Assembly: GCA_019722365.1 (NCBI GenBank)
Contig: JADFUC010001470.1
Location: 124,001-188,000 of the forward strand
Origin: Lithospermum erythrorhizon
Lineage: Eukaryota; Streptophyta; Magnoliopsida; Boraginales; Boraginaceae
Direction: 5' to 3'
DNA length: 64,000 nucleotides
Shown: piece after piece, positions 47,604-61,368 of the stretch
Numbering within the stretch: position 1 is the first letter of the stretch
Layout: every line of letters begins with the position of its first letter
Notes under the pieces: model-generated
The model's database searches: none
What the model saw: the letters and a program-made list of their open reading frames with translations, nothing else
Told to the model about the DNA's origin: nothing
Translations under genes and position numbers: made by a program

Positions 47604-49691
47604 TGGCATCATGAGCCAAATTAAAGTTGCTTTACATTATTTATTTTATGCCTGTTTTGTTTTTTATCAATTTTTATTTGATTAATTCTTGTTCATATAT
47701 TTAATTGATAAATATATGATGAGAATAAATCACCATGTTCTTGATTATTGATTTACACACGTTGTTACAAGTTTATGATGATGTATTATCATATTTTTGT
47801 TAACATGGATTTTGTTTCTTAAATTAAAGGATGATTTAATTGATTTTTGAAACAGCAGTTTTGTAAAACATGTTTGGGCGTGTAAAATTTTGTAAAATTA
47901 AAGCCTAATTTTCTGGAACCCAGATAGCACGTAAAAAGATCTCATTAAATTTCATAATTTTGGATTTTTCTAAGTGCCTCAAAATAATTTTGTGATTTAC
48001 GGGTATTTAATTAATAATTAAATATGAAAATTTATTTTAATGAGCGACGGTGGGATTTGTTCAAGAAACTAATGGAGTTTAACGTGTTCGAATTTCATAA
48101 ATTTTGAAAAAATTTTTAAAGTCTCAAAATGATTTTACAAGCGAATTAAATTAAATAAAGCAGGTTAAATATGGAAAGTATTATTACAGCCGTCGGCGGC
48201 AAACTTCGCCGACCACTGCAGGCGTCCGGTGTCGGATCGGGGTGATTTTGGTATTACCAAGAAAATAACGGTCGAGCGGCGACCTAGGCGGAGTGGCGGC
48301 GTGTACGTCTTAGGCCTCCATGGGCCGGTCGTCCGAAACCCGTTAAGCGTGTGCCCCTAATTTGAAAACCACAATTCAATTTATTCCTTATTTTGGTTTT
48401 CTAAAATTATGGGACTAGTTATATTCGGTTTTTTATTGATTATTTGTCATTTTAATCAACTAATTAATTGTAATTAATTATGTGATGACAATTTCATAAT
48501 TAATTTCCTTTATATTATATCTTTTTAAATTAATTTAAAGTGATATAACAATTATAGTAACAATTCGCTCTTAATGTATTTTAGAATATATTTGTGATGA
48601 ATATTTTTCTATAATAATATCACGGTTAATTATTGGTAATAATTATTAATTGACATGTGTATGATAATTGAGTTTATATTAATTAATTTTAATATGTGTA
48701 ATTACATGGATTAATTAATTTGATAATTCTGAAACATGCATTTTCGATGCCATTTAAAATATTTATTAAAGTTCATTTATGTGATTTAATAAAGAGTGCC
48801 TATATTTTGTAATGGTTATTGGAATGGAAGTGCCTATAGATATAGCCCGTTTATTTATTTTTAGGATGCAGAACCGTATTGTAAATGACCTTACGAGTCG
48901 TATTTCTTGTATTTATTTATTTCTTGTTTTACCTGGCTTGCAAATTTGTCTAAGATGGGTTAGTATGTAAATATTGTAACAAGTGAAGATATTGAAGATC
49001 ATTTGGCGGTGGTGATACTTGGTGGACTCGGATGGATCGGAAGTGAATACAAGAATTAGGACTTATGTTAGTATTTGATAAATACTTGTAATAGGTTCTA
49101 GGGGCCATATCGTATATCTTGAGATATGCATTACTGTTTATTTTTCATGTTGCATGTATTGCTTGATTATGTGCTAGTATGCATGAGTAAGTGAAAACAA
49201 AGTAATAATAATCTCACAATTAAATTTAAGCAAAGTATAAAGCCAATTTTAAAAGTTGTCTTGATCATTGCGTCGATTAGGCACACCGTGATAGCGGGTA
49301 TTTACAATGTTGCATTGATATGACAATGGATCATGTTGAAGTGATTTCCACTAACGTTGTGGGCTTTCGGATGATCAATCTAAGTAACAACTTTGGTTTA
49401 ATTGGTATGCTTAACCGGTTTCGGAGATACAAATGTTGGGTAGCATCACAGCAAAGTCTTTAGTGACCTGAAGTTATGTAGTTTTACATAATTGGTTGGC
49501 AACCTACTATTATAAGCTGGATTCAAAATGTAGCGGTGTTGCCGTTTGAAATTTAAGTGTAATAGGTCTTGATACTAATATATTTAGGTGAGATTTGAAG
49601 TTTTAGTGTTGCTGAATTTATTTGTAAGTGTTTTTAGCGTGATAGTTTTCTTGAGTGCGTTATTTTATTTACTTATTCTTGTAGAATTAAT
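47604..49691 (+). other. Long leader of the Copia element
   Basis: About 2.1 kb between primer-binding site and the gag ATG with no ORF. It contains a GC-rich stretch (48190-48350, rich in cggcg and ccggtcg). The text directly before the ATG (cttattcttgtag|aattaATG) looks like a splice acceptor, so the leader may be spliced. Confidence 0.5.
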
Positions 49692-52600
49692 ATGGCTACC
49701 GCTATTGCTACTCCTAAGAACTCGCTTCGCTCGGCCTTGAAAAGTGCAAAATTTGAATAACTTTCGAATTTTGGCCAGTGGTCGAAACTTGAGGAATCAT
49801 TCTCGAGCAAGGAAGGCCGAATCACGTCTTCGAGCAATAAGGTTCAGCGAAACCTAATGATAGTGCTCCATTAGGAAAAGGGATCCCACCAAAAGCCTGA
49901 AGTCACGTCTTTGTGGATGTCGATGTCTAAGTACTTGCCAATATGGAACAGCCGTTCAAATTCAATATATATGAAAAGGTGGTAGCATATGACATATACC
50001 GGCAACTTGAGGAATTATTCGAAAGGGCCTTAAAGCGAGATATGACATTATGCGTCTTTCACCGTGGACATCAGGCGGGCCCGGGCCCATGACCCTCGTA
50101 TCATTAAAATGATTGGCTTGATCGATCGACTCAGCGCCACAGGCACGGTGCTCTCAACGAAACTGGCTGTGGATCTCGTCGCAGTCTGCTTCCAGACAAA
50201 TTCTCTCGGTTGTCGTGACTTCCAATATGCACAAGTTTGAGTTATCTCTAGCAGGCGCATAAGATGATCACGAATCTTTGAGCCGAACACAGGTAAGACT
50301 AAAACTTCTACTCATACGTTTTGGTGGTCGAAAACAGAAGAAATTCAAGAAAGAAGAAGAAGTTTGCCGGCGAGACCAAGGGTTCGAGTAATCCCAAGGT
50401 TCTTTGGAAAGGAGGAGCTAGGAAGGATGAGCGAGTGTCATTGCGGAGCTTCCAGACCGGCAGGAAGTCGACCCTGCGAGGAGGATTCCGCAGATGATGG
50501 GAAGAATGGTCTCGTGACCGCTCGGCCCTAAAGGTGTGTATGTTATTGAAGTTTGTACAACTTCTAATTCTACTTCGTGGGTGCTAGACACCGGTTGTGG
50601 TTCATGTTGTCGTAATATCACGGGAACTCGAGTCAAGTAGAAGACTTCGAGAAAGGGGAAATGGATGCGTGTGGGGAAATGGGCGCGAAGGTTGCGGCCC
50701 TTGCGGTGGGATCCATTAGTTTCGCCCAATCCCACGGGCACTTGTTTGAACTTATCTCCGGTTCTTATGTACACGCAATTTCTTGAGGAATATTATTTCT
50801 ATTTACATTTTTGAATAATGATGGTTTCATTTTCAATAGATCCCGATGAATTTAGGATCACGAGGAATGGGAGTAGTATTGGTACGCCTCCGCTTCAAAA
50901 TGGTCTATCACGTTTAGACATGATTAATGAGTCATATAACATAAACTTAAAAGCGGAATAAGCTAACGACTTAAACCAAACATACACATGGCATTCTGAG
51001 ACTAGGTCATTCTTGAGAACGAATGAAGAAACTCCACTCCGGTGGAATACTTGAAGGTTTCGATTATGAATCCTCCCGATAAGTGTAGTGCGCATACAGG
51101 CAAAATGACCAAAATACTTTCGCTTAAATGAAAGGGCAAGTGATTTATTAAGGATAAATACGCGATGTATGTGGGCGATATGAGCATCTGAAAGGAGGTT
51201 ATAACTACTTCATTACATTCTTGATGACTACGATGAATCTGGTTTGTGTATCGATGAGACCTGAAACCACGAGTCACTTTGAGAGAAATTGAGGAGTTCA
51301 AAATGAAATTACAAAACCCAGATTGAACAAGGCAATAAAGATTCTCGATCTACGATAGAGGTGGAAATATTTGAGTCACGGGGATTCAATACTCATCTTA
51401 GAGAGTGTGGTATTGTTCCTGACTCACTCCGGCGGAGCGCCCAGCGGCGTAATGGCGTGTCCGAAGGAGAAAATCGAACCGCTTCTTGACATGGTTCGAT
51501 CTATGATGAGCCTATCGATCTACCCGGTTAATTTCTAGGGATATGCACTTCTAAAGCGCGGCAACACCTTAAGCGGATGTCCAACCAAGTCGTGAATCGA
51601 ACTCCCGTGAGCTGGTTTGGGAAGATTACGAGTTGGGTTTCCAAGATTTAGGTACGTAGGAAGCTTATGTTAAAGAGATTAACAAAGATAAGCTTTAGCC
51701 CAAATCTGATAAATACTATTTCATAGGATATCCAAGGGAAAGCAGTTGGTTACTACGTCTACGAGCGGAGAATAAAATCTTCATTGTCGGAGCAGGGTAT
51801 TCCTTGAAAAGGAATATACGTCGAGAGAAGGACTAGAAGTAATGGTGTTCATCTTGATGAATCTCGAGGCGATGAAGTCAATATCGATGCATCTAATGCA
51901 GAGGCATCGACACACATAAGAGTGGAACCTTCTTTCATAGGGCCGATTCTTGATCGAGCGTGGAAAGGCTGACGCCCAGGAGATCAGCGAGGATTCGCCG
52001 CGAACGGAAGCGGTATGGTGAAACTTTCATCATGAGTAGCGAGCCTGCTACAAAGAAGCAATGAATAAACGAGGATGGCGACAAATGGCAAATTGTGAAA
52101 TGCGATACGAGATGGATTCTATGTACCAAGCGAGTTTGGTCTTGTTGGATTGCAAAATGGGGCTAAATACTATTGAATGTAAATGGGTATTTAAGAAGAA
52201 ACATGATAAAGAGGCAGGCGTTGATGTTTTCAAAGCTAGACTTGTGAAGGTTTCAAACAAGTTCCGCGGGTGGACTATGGCGAAACACTCGCCGGTGGCT
52301 ATGCTTAAATCCATCCGGATAATCTTAGCCATTCTTTGCATTCATGACATGATATGGCAAATGGATGTAAAGACATTTCTGAATGGAATTTAGAGGAAGA
52401 TGTGTACATGGTACAACCTCAGGCTTTACATCCTAAAGGACCTAAGAGGTATCTGAAGTTGCAAAAGTCCATTTATGGTCTTAGCCGGGCATCATGATTG
52501 GAATCTACGTTTTTTGATGAGATCGATCAAAGAGTTTGGTTTCATCGAGCGAAGAAGAATCTTGTGTATACAAGAAGGTAAGTGGGGAGTTATGTATCAT

Positions 52601-53500
52601 TCATAGTCTGTATGGGTGACATACTTATCATTGAAACAACATTAGAGTGCTAAGCTACGATCCGGATTGGTGTGCAAATGTTTCTGATGAAGGACTTAGG
52701 CCCATGATATATACTTGGAATAAAAGATCCACGGGATCGAGGTGAGGCGATTGGACTTTGTCGGGATACTTATGTGAATAAGGTATTGCAAGGATTCAAC
52801 ATGAGTAATTCAGAAGGGTAATCTCCCATTGAGACATGGAGTTGACTCGCGAGCCTGGTGTCAGCTACTTGATCTTGAGATGAGCAGAATGAGAGACATA
52901 CCTTATCTTCGGCTATAGGATCCATAAATGTATGCCATGTTGTGCCTTAGACACGATGTGTCTTATGTAAGCTAAGTGTAACCCGATGAATGCCCATTAA
53001 TCGGTGAAAGCCCTTTGGATTGCGATTGAAATTATAGTATAGAAGAACTAAAAGTGCTGCTGGCGAATATATGGTGGAGATGAGGAGTTAAGCGATTGAC
53101 GAAGTGCGCGGCGCGGTTTTGGCGAAAAGAGGCCTTCTCGTTCAGTCACAGGTATGTATTTTAATACCAGCGGTGGAAGCGAGTATCTTGGAGGAGTTCC
53201 AAGCAGTCTTGTTGCGATTCTACCCGCGAGAATCTGAGTACATCAGCGGCGTACGGAAACCCCATTAAGAAGCGTATTATATAAAGAGTTAGTGAGCCGA
53301 ACTTGGTGTGGTACCTAATTGAGGGACGATTAGGTTGCTTTGTGAAAATATTGGGGCAATAGCTCGAAGCTAAGGAACTTGAGCACATCCTGAATCCAAA
53401 GCACGTACTCATAAAGTATCACGATTAGAGATAATATGCTTGATAGAGGTGATGTCAAAGTATGTAAAAAGTAGAAGCTTGAGGAGGCCAATACGGCGAG
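49692..53500 (+). pseudogene. Copia gag-pol remnants
   Basis: The start reads MATAIATPKNSLRSAL, then gag text (KLEESFSSKEG, MIGLIDRLSATG). Protease region: TSWVLDTGCGS near 50575. Pre-integrase: WHSETRSF and ERASDLL. Integrase: GYNYFITF, ECGIVP, RRNGVSE. Reverse transcriptase at 52061-52393: ECKWVFKKKHDKEAGVDVFK, FKARLV, SPVAMLKSIRIILAI, WQMDVKTFLNG, then KSIYGL and MGDILIIE (the YVDD region altered). RNase H: SSAIGSI and TRCVLC. Stops and shifts occur every 50-150 bases. Confidence 0.8.
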
Positions 53501-54403
53501 CCCCGCTACTAAACCACTAAGTCGAGGGCAAAGCGTAGTGAAGCGTCGGCGAACATAGGTCTTGACGGATGTCGCGGTGGTGTTAGGTTAAGTGGGGAGT
53601 CGATTATGTATCTATTGTGTTATGTGAACAAATATTTGAATATTATTGTAACACATATATTTTAATATATTTGTTTGCTATGACTTTATATGTTTGAATT
53701 TACATAATATACATGTAATGTATCACCGATGAGTGAAAGGTTAAATCCACTAGGTTAGTCTATGTTTTTCTAGAGGTAACATGAGCTTGGTTTAATTCTG
53801 CTCTTGAGCGCTAGAAACATAGGATATCCAAAAGGCATGATCGGATGCTTTCATGAATTAGAGGCGTGGCGTCGTATGACCTAACGTGGTGTTTTGATTA
53901 GTGATGAATTGATCGCGTTAACTGCAGGACTAGATCGATACCGTGGGGTTTGCCGGTCGGTGGCCCCAGGAGGCTGGTATGACAGCAATTCATAGAAGAT
54001 ATGTATATACGTGTCTATGACATTTGTTTAGAATTTTAGGTTAAATCGATTCTTAGGCCTGCGATATATAACTATCGTGTTATACAAGATGCATTACTTT
54101 GACTATGACCAAGCGTGCGCCTTAAGCGGGGATTATAGCGGCATATGTTGGGTCAGCGCGGTGAAATATAGCGATAGATGTTGATATATTGGGAGGGATT
54201 TTGTGTCCGTCCTTGATATCTGAGGAATCTTGGCGCTCTGTAGCGGTTAGTGCTTGATTGGTTTATGGAGACATGTAAATCTTTATTCGATTCATCTTTC
54301 GAGTGAAAGTTGTGGGTGTTTCGCGACAAGCTTCTTATGGTTAGCCTCATTTAGAGATCGCGTGATAAAGGAATTGTAAGATGTCGTCCGAGGCGAGTGG
54401 GAG

Positions 54404-55399
54404 TGTTGGAAATCAATGAGAATTGGTTCCATTTATTATCTTCGTTGCGACAATTGTGTATGATTCATTTACGGTTGGGTTAAATGTGATTGCTCGAACT
54501 TAGTGTTCAACTTAGTAATTAATATTCTTAGTGTGGAGTTCATGTGATAATTTAAGGGGTTATGGCGATTCTTAAGATGCTGCTAGGTGTCGTTATAATA
54601 ATAGTAATTAATTGATTATTATTATTATACAGCTTACAATATCACAGTATAGAAGGTCAGCTGCCACATCTGATGACGTTGAGTTATATTTAAATGTATG
54701 AAATTAAAGAGAACTATAATTGAGAAATGTAATTTCTCAATTCTGAGGATTCTACGTTTATGTAGAATATCGATTGAGCAAAATAGAATCAATTAAATAG
54801 TTATTTAATTGGTTAGAATAATTTAGTATTTATCGATAAGCTTGAAAGATTATTGATATTGACTTCATTACTATTTAATTAAGCAATTAAATAGTTGACT
54901 CGATGTGACTCGTTAATTGTCTTGAACTAATAGAGTTAACGAGAGTCGAAAGTATCTTCTTGGGTTCTTTATCGGGCTTGTTTTAACTAGCTATATAAAC
55001 TCAGCTTTAGGGATTTTTCATCGTAAGTTTTTGTAAAAACTTTTTCGTAAAACACAGTAGTAGCCCACTTTAGTAGAAATTCTCCGAGAATTTTGGGGTT
55101 TTTAGTTTTGTTCGTCCTTGTTTCTTAGCGTAGATTAGTTCTTGATTGACCCCTCTGGTGTGGACTAACTAGAGATATCATACGATTGATATTCTGACAA
55201 AAGAATTTGAAGGGAAGTCAAATTCCGTTGTGAATTTGAAGCGTGTGGATTTTGGTGCATTCTTTCATTTATGACATAAGTCACTCTGTTCGTATATTTA
55301 ATTATATGTTTTTGTATTGAATAATGTAGTATGCGGCTTTAAAGATCGCAGGCCCATGGATTTGTATTTATACTCACATGTCAGCAGTAATTTTACTTG
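54404..55399 (+). repeat. Right LTR of the large Copia element
   Basis: Begins TGTTGGAAATC after a purine tract and ends near 'gtaattttacttgg'. The end is not marked by a clear CA and no 5 bp target duplication could be matched to the left side, as expected if the left part belongs to another copy. Confidence 0.75.
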
Positions 55400-55439
55400 G
55401 CCTTTCGTTTAGCGTATCGGCGTATGACTAAAGGTGATC

Positions 55440-56400
55440 TTTGGGTGGGACCTATAATAATAAACTTTTTGGCCTAGATATCCTTAATTATCGTGTAATT
55501 TTTTATATGGTCTCTGAACTTATTTATCTTGTTTAGACGGTCACCTATCACATTCTTTTATGCAGACTGTGGCTCGCGAGCTATATCCTTGCTTGCAGTA
55601 TATCCCTAAACTAATTTGCATTTTAAGCAATTAAAATAGTATTTTATCTGCTTAGCTACAAAAAAATAGAACGCGTCTTAAAATATTTTACGTAATTAAA
55701 ATAATCCCAAAATAAAAGCTTTATCTTTACTTAGCACATCTGTCGCGCCATCACAAAATGTCATGCTTGAACAACCGATCAGGTAAATAAGTCATGCTTG
55801 AACAACCGATCAGGTAAATAAGATGAGGTAAATAGTCACAAATGTCATGCTTGAACAACCGATCAGGTAAATAAGATGAGGCTTCAAAAGTAAAAACCCA
55901 CTGCAATTTTGCATAATTTCAATTCTTTTGTGATACGGAAAGTCAATACCATTTCTCATAAGCAGTGCACATTCTTTTTCCTTCTGATGTGGGTAATCCA
56001 TTTGAATTTCCATGCTTTGATTAATTAGGTGGAGCTTATGACTTTCCAGAGGTGGGCAACATCAAAACATACTAAATCCTAAACCATTAGAGCTTGAAGA
56101 TCAGGAGTTACGATGGCAAGAGGTGGGAGGAGGGATGGTGAGGTGTGAATGAAGGAGGGGGAAAGAATTGGAGGGCAGTGGTAGGGAGTAGAGTTTATTT
56201 TAATTAGATAATATATTTAAAATGTGTTTCCTAACTTTAATTTTATATTAATTATAGTGTTAAGGATAAAAGTTTTTTAGAAATAATATTGTCGTTCATT
56301 TTGTGTATTTTAGGGATAATATAGTCGTTTCACTTATATTTTAATTAAAAATTAATTAAGGATGTCTTGGGAGACAAAAAAATGAGTATAGATCTGTCGA
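55440..56400. repeat. Repeat with G-rich core, related to the 14.6 kb element
   Basis: A G-rich purine tract at 56115-56195 is followed by 'agtgttaaggataaaag' and 'agggataatatagtcgtttc', which resemble 'gtgttagggacaaaatagtc' at 14813-14842. The left boundary is unclear; I could not align its ends as inverted termini. Confidence 0.4.
55757..55890 (+). repeat. Three tandem copies of a 31-52 bp unit
   Basis: The unit 'gtcatgcttgaacaaccgat' plus 'caggtaaataa' occurs at about 55760, 55791 and 55843. The second and third copies continue with 'gatgagg'. Copies are identical over 31 bases, so this is a recent expansion or an assembly artefact. Confidence 0.8.
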
Positions 56401-59400
56401 AGCAAATACATAAAAATTAGCGATGGTAATCTCGACAAATCCATAATAAACCTTTACTAACTTAGCAACTTTCTATATTGATATCCATATAGAAGCTGGA
56501 TGCCAACTCTAATTTTCGTAAAGTAAATTTTGATACACATTTCCTACATCCTCGTTGTTGTTATATGAAATGCTAGTAACAATATTCATAGAAATGCTAG
56601 TACACGTCACATACCTACATCTCTATGTGGTAATTAAATATATATTCTAATAATGACTATTTTCTTTATTAATATTCCTATCTCTAGCCATTAATAATCA
56701 CTTGAACAGTTCAATATATATCAACATCAAAATATGTAATTGTAATTAAGCTACAATAGTTGGAATATAGGTAATGGATTGCTCACATCTTCGATTAAAT
56801 CTCTGAGTATTCTCATAATTCATCAAACAATTAACAATAACTAAAATAAGGTTAAAAAAAGTCCATATTATATCTAAATAATCGTGAATAAAATAAAGGT
56901 ATAATCAATTAAACCATAAAAATGCTATATATTCTGCACTTATCAATATAAGTATTCGATTGTTAAGTTATCAATTAAATTAAGAGTTTGACAAGAACAA
57001 CATTTATTCAAAATATGTTCATGAAATTAAGAAAACTAACTAATATAAGATACTCATAAATATACAATAACTAAAAGACTATCCTATACTTACAAGAGAT
57101 TGAAAGAACAAAATATTAAAAGAATCCTAACTTTCCACCTCAAATGTGGCCCTTCCCAATCAATTTTGCTACTTGTTTCTCGGATTGGAAGTGTTACTAT
57201 GTAAGTTAAACACGCTAGTATCCTTAATTGTAATTTATATCTAGTGAGATATTTATTTATGGATTGCACAATTTTTTCTCTACTTCCATTATGGAAATAT
57301 TTAAAATAAGGTGATGTTAACAAATATCATTGGGAAAAATAAAATTGAAGGATCCAGTTAAATTAGACTAATTTTATCTTATCAATAGAAAAAGTTTGAA
57401 ATATATTTTCCATTGATATAGTTTTCATTAAGTATTATACAATCTGAGCAAAATTAGTTTGATTAAAATTTAAAAGATACAATACATCGAAAAAATCGAA
57501 ATTAAGACAATCTTTTTGTAGCAGTGGAGGGTAGTATTATTTAATTTGGACAAGTGTCACGTATAGTTTCAATATGAAAAGATCCTTAAAAAATAACATC
57601 TAATTTTCCCATTCCTCAATTACAAATAGAATAAATTATATATGAGGTAGATAAATATCCTTGACATGGCCAAATTAAAGCTTCTACATAAACAATATAG
57701 AATTTGAAAGTCGCATTCGACCGTATGTCTTTAAATCATTATCGTGATTCGATCGCATATGTTTCATTTAATATACCGTTCGATCAGCGCGTGTTTGAAA
57801 AATATACCGGCAATTAGATTCACATTTATAAAAAGGCGTTAAGTTTGATTTTTTGGAACAAATTGACAGGGATAATATTGTCCAAACATATTTTTTTAAT
57901 GATGCATCAAATCTACTTTCTTATTCATATTCCCAAAGAGAAAAAAAACCACCAACAAGAAAGTAGATTCCATGTCTGTTAAAAATAGTATCAGTGTTGA
58001 TTGAACATTTCACAATATTCATCAAAATCAACACTGATAATTAGACAGAAAATAAAGAAATTTATTGAAATTAGAATGATTAATGAACTTTTGTTTAGTG
58101 AGGATAATACCTAGCTAATTGACAAAAAAATTGATGAAGAACTTGGAGAAATGTACGGGAGTAATCGGAATTGTGATCATTTATGACTTAAGTGATGGAG
58201 TTTGAGTGCAAGAAAATAATATAGATAGTTGAAATGATAGATAATTTAGACTGATATAAGAAGTCATTTGTCTATGAAAAGATAGCATAGCGCGAGAGTA
58301 GGCATGAATGAGTGTGAGTAATCTTAACCCCACGATCCGCGTGGCGTCTCAGGTTTATCTTCAACTAAAAGGAAATAAAGAGACAAGGAAAAGAAACTCA
58401 TCAGGGGGTGCATATATTTCCTCGGGAAGCTTTTTGAGGTAGAAATTTCCACTTTTGCCAGGCTTGAAACACCTTGGCGTCATATTAACGAAATGAAATG
58501 ACATGCCGCTGACAATATGCTTTCAGCCGATAGATGAGCACGCGATGCCGGGGGTTAGGTTAGCGAAATCATTTTGGATGTAAAGCGACATCGATGGCGT
58601 ACCGATGCACATCTGAGCACGTAGTGTCTTTGGACCTTATATTTGGCCGTATTTGCGTAAATTGTATTTACAAGTTCATGTCTGATTACCATCATGCTCT
58701 GATACACTTGGCATTCTCCAGTTACATATTGTACATCGGTTGAGTTATGAACAAAAGGAAAAGCTCCTAATTCATATTCATTAAAGAATATCACATGAAC
58801 GAATATTTGTATACTACTTTCAAACCCATTATTAACAAATATATATGTTATTGTGGATAAATTAACATATATAAATTTAAAATAAATACTTTGTTTCATT
58901 CCATATATTCATTAAAGAACATCCTATATGTAACATCCAGAACATGCTCTAACGTCATCCATATTCAACAAAAATACATCGAAGACCAACATCATACGTA
59001 TTCACGTAATAAAAGCGATATGCGATTCCTCGTCAGTAAAAAGAATGGCGTAAGATTACATGCGGCGCATTCACGAACAAGCGTGTCCCCACCTCAGGAA
59101 GGGGAACTACGATGATCGTACCTCGTACGATCTCTGAAATAAAAAAAATAAAAACTAAAGTTAGTTGAAAATATAATAACATAATTGAAATAAAACATAA
59201 TTCCAAAAAAGCATATGTTAAAATTTTGATACGTGTATCGCTGAGAGTAAAAAAAGTAGCAGGACAATCTACTCATGATCATCATTAGGCGTCTCGTAGG
59301 CTAGTTAGTGATCCGGACATGGTACACAATGATACTTATACCTTTGCATGTAATGATAAACAAGCGGTCCACGAACTTCTCGACCACCAACGGACGAACT

Positions 59401-61260
59401 CTTAGTCATCATCACGTGATGCAGCATCCACATAATTTCCTGCTATATATATATTAGTGTACAACCTCGAGAGATAGAGGACAACAGCAGCGATACTCCA
59501 GGCATGATACAAATTTTCATTATGAGTTCATTCGAAAATAAATCAACTAATGTTAAGAATTTGAAATTTTAAGCTAATATTAAGAATTTGAAATTTTGAG
59601 AAAATCTACAAATTTTTATAAATGTTAAGAATGTAATTAATGTTAATATGTTAATAATTTCAAGAATATAATTCATTACCTTGATTGAGCCGTATGATGT
59701 GTGCTCGTTTGCAAAGAGGTAAGGCATTACTCAATGTGTTGGATCTATCGACTAACCCTCGATAGTGTTCGGGTATGTTCCGTATACATATTGAATCTCA
59801 TGATATGTGTAAGGGTATCAAATAACCTCAGCATGATCGCTCTGATCATTGACAACATTTTGCGGAAAAAATTTTCTATTTCGGGTTATCCTCGATTCCT
59901 TAGTATCCATGGAGATAGAATTTCAATAATATTTTGTTCTGACGACACATGTTCTCTTGCTTTTCGTGACCAAATACTCGTCGGACAATGGTCAGAATTT
60001 AACACTTCGTCTTAAAATTAAATGTTACGTCGACTAGAATTAATTTTCTCTTTACCTAACACTTGGGTCAATTCTGTGATTATCATGGCGCTCTTTCCTG
60101 GAAAGCTATTTGGTGCCTGATTGCTTCCGCGGATCAGGATCATGATGCTACATACAAAGGCCAGTTACCACTTAGCATCTTAGATTTACGCGTCTACCTC
60201 GGCAACTTGCTTAGCTCCAGATCAGCGACCTAGGTTGCTTCGACATCTTTGATATCTCTTTCTCTCAATATGAAAATCTACCATATCTTAGCATGCCGTT
60301 TCCACACGTTTCGGTCTTGAGTTCGCATCCTTGATGCTGTGGCCGTTATCGGAGTAAAACGAGTCTATAAAACCGATGGAAATCATTGCTCGAGATAAGT
60401 ATCATCCGACAACACGTAAGACTCTTACGTCGTCCAACTTGATTTGTATACTAAATCAAAGTTACTAACGGCTTGATCATAATACGACACAACGTAATGA
60501 ATAAATTCGTACCCGACTTCCTGAGAGGTGCTGGCATGCGAGTTCGGCGAAAATCTTCGGTGGCGTCACCAGCGATCAATGATTAGCAGAAAGAAGAAGG
60601 TCGGACTCCATGAAAGACTCGATATAGACAACCGCTCGATCACTGCATCTTAGAAAACTGAAGCGCATGCTCACTGCGGGGCACACTGAGCGAAGCACCA
60701 GGCTACGTCTGAAAGAAATTATGCTTGGTCGTCCATACTGAGTTAGGTCATCGGCAAACTTATTACAGTCACCGATCACGATGGATGACAACATAAAAGA
60801 CCTCGTTAATAATAACAATACACTTTTGTCCGTCGTGGTGAACTAACAGCAATACAAAATCTTCATGACCAAAACATGCATCGATCAGAATCATCTGACC
60901 ATGCAAATGCACTTTTTTGTAATCTCACAATCCTGACATATTAGTAGAGCTAATAATTACATGCTTCTTTATTAATTAAATGAAAACTTATAGCAAAGGA
61001 GGAAAAGAATTTGTGAGGATCTTGCAGGCAATTCAATACTTTCGCTTACGATCACTAATCATGACATCGAAGCTAGCGACTTATCGTGACCTCGGCGATC
61101 GTCACAGAAACTAGGCATGACATTCTGCTTGTGAAGAATAGAGTGTTATAAAATTTGAGTGAATACAAATACCACGGATTTTATCAATCACGTATAATCA
61201 TGTATATATATAACATGTGCATGTATCTTGATTTGGAATGAATAGCATCCCTGAAATCAT
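56401..61260. other. Unassigned DNA, no gene recognised
   Basis: AT-rich to 58 kb, then a stretch (58.3-61 kb) with more CG and unusual short words. The longest ORF, 58555-58899 on the minus strand (114 residues, with ELGAFPFVHNSTDVQYVTGE), matches nothing I know and has no signal or motif. The ORFs at 59701-60015 and 60576-60818 show nothing either. It may be the inside of a very decayed LTR element read on the minus strand, see the next entry. Confidence 0.35.
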
Positions 61261-61263
61261 AGA

Positions 61264-61284
61264 ATACTGCCTCTGATATCACTG
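61264..61284 (-). other. Primer-binding-site-like sequence
   Basis: The plus strand reads 'gcctctgatatcactgtcac'. The reverse complement is close to TGGTATCAGAGC, the usual tRNA-Met primer-binding site of plant LTR elements, placed so that an LTR of a minus-strand element would extend to the right. No second LTR or polyprotein was found to support it. Confidence 0.4.
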
Positions 61285-61368
61285 TCACATACACATGATC
61301 TTATAACCATATGAAATAAATTACTTATTTAAGGGGAAACAACCTCGATACACAAAATAATCAAATGA

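Larger units (their letters stand above)
46143..55399 (+). mobile_element. Large Copia element, degenerate, partly duplicated
   Basis: LTRs at 46618-47602 and 54404-55399, internal region between. A primer-binding site (tggcatcatgagcc, close to the initiator tRNA-Met complement) starts at 47604, directly after the left LTR. A purine tract (aggcgagtgggag) lies before the right LTR. The polyprotein occupies about 49692-53500. The 300 bases before the left LTR (46315-46617) repeat those before the right LTR (54095-54403), including the purine tract, so the left LTR is preceded by another copy of the internal 3' end. Confidence 0.8.

Noticed and set aside
50048..51301. Several minus-strand ORFs of 66-118 residues
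   Set aside because: They are antisense to recognisable Copia protease, pre-integrase and integrase blocks on the plus strand.
58555..58899. Minus-strand ORF of 114 residues as a new gene
   Set aside because: No homology that I recognise, no splice or promoter signals, and the length is plausible by chance in this region.
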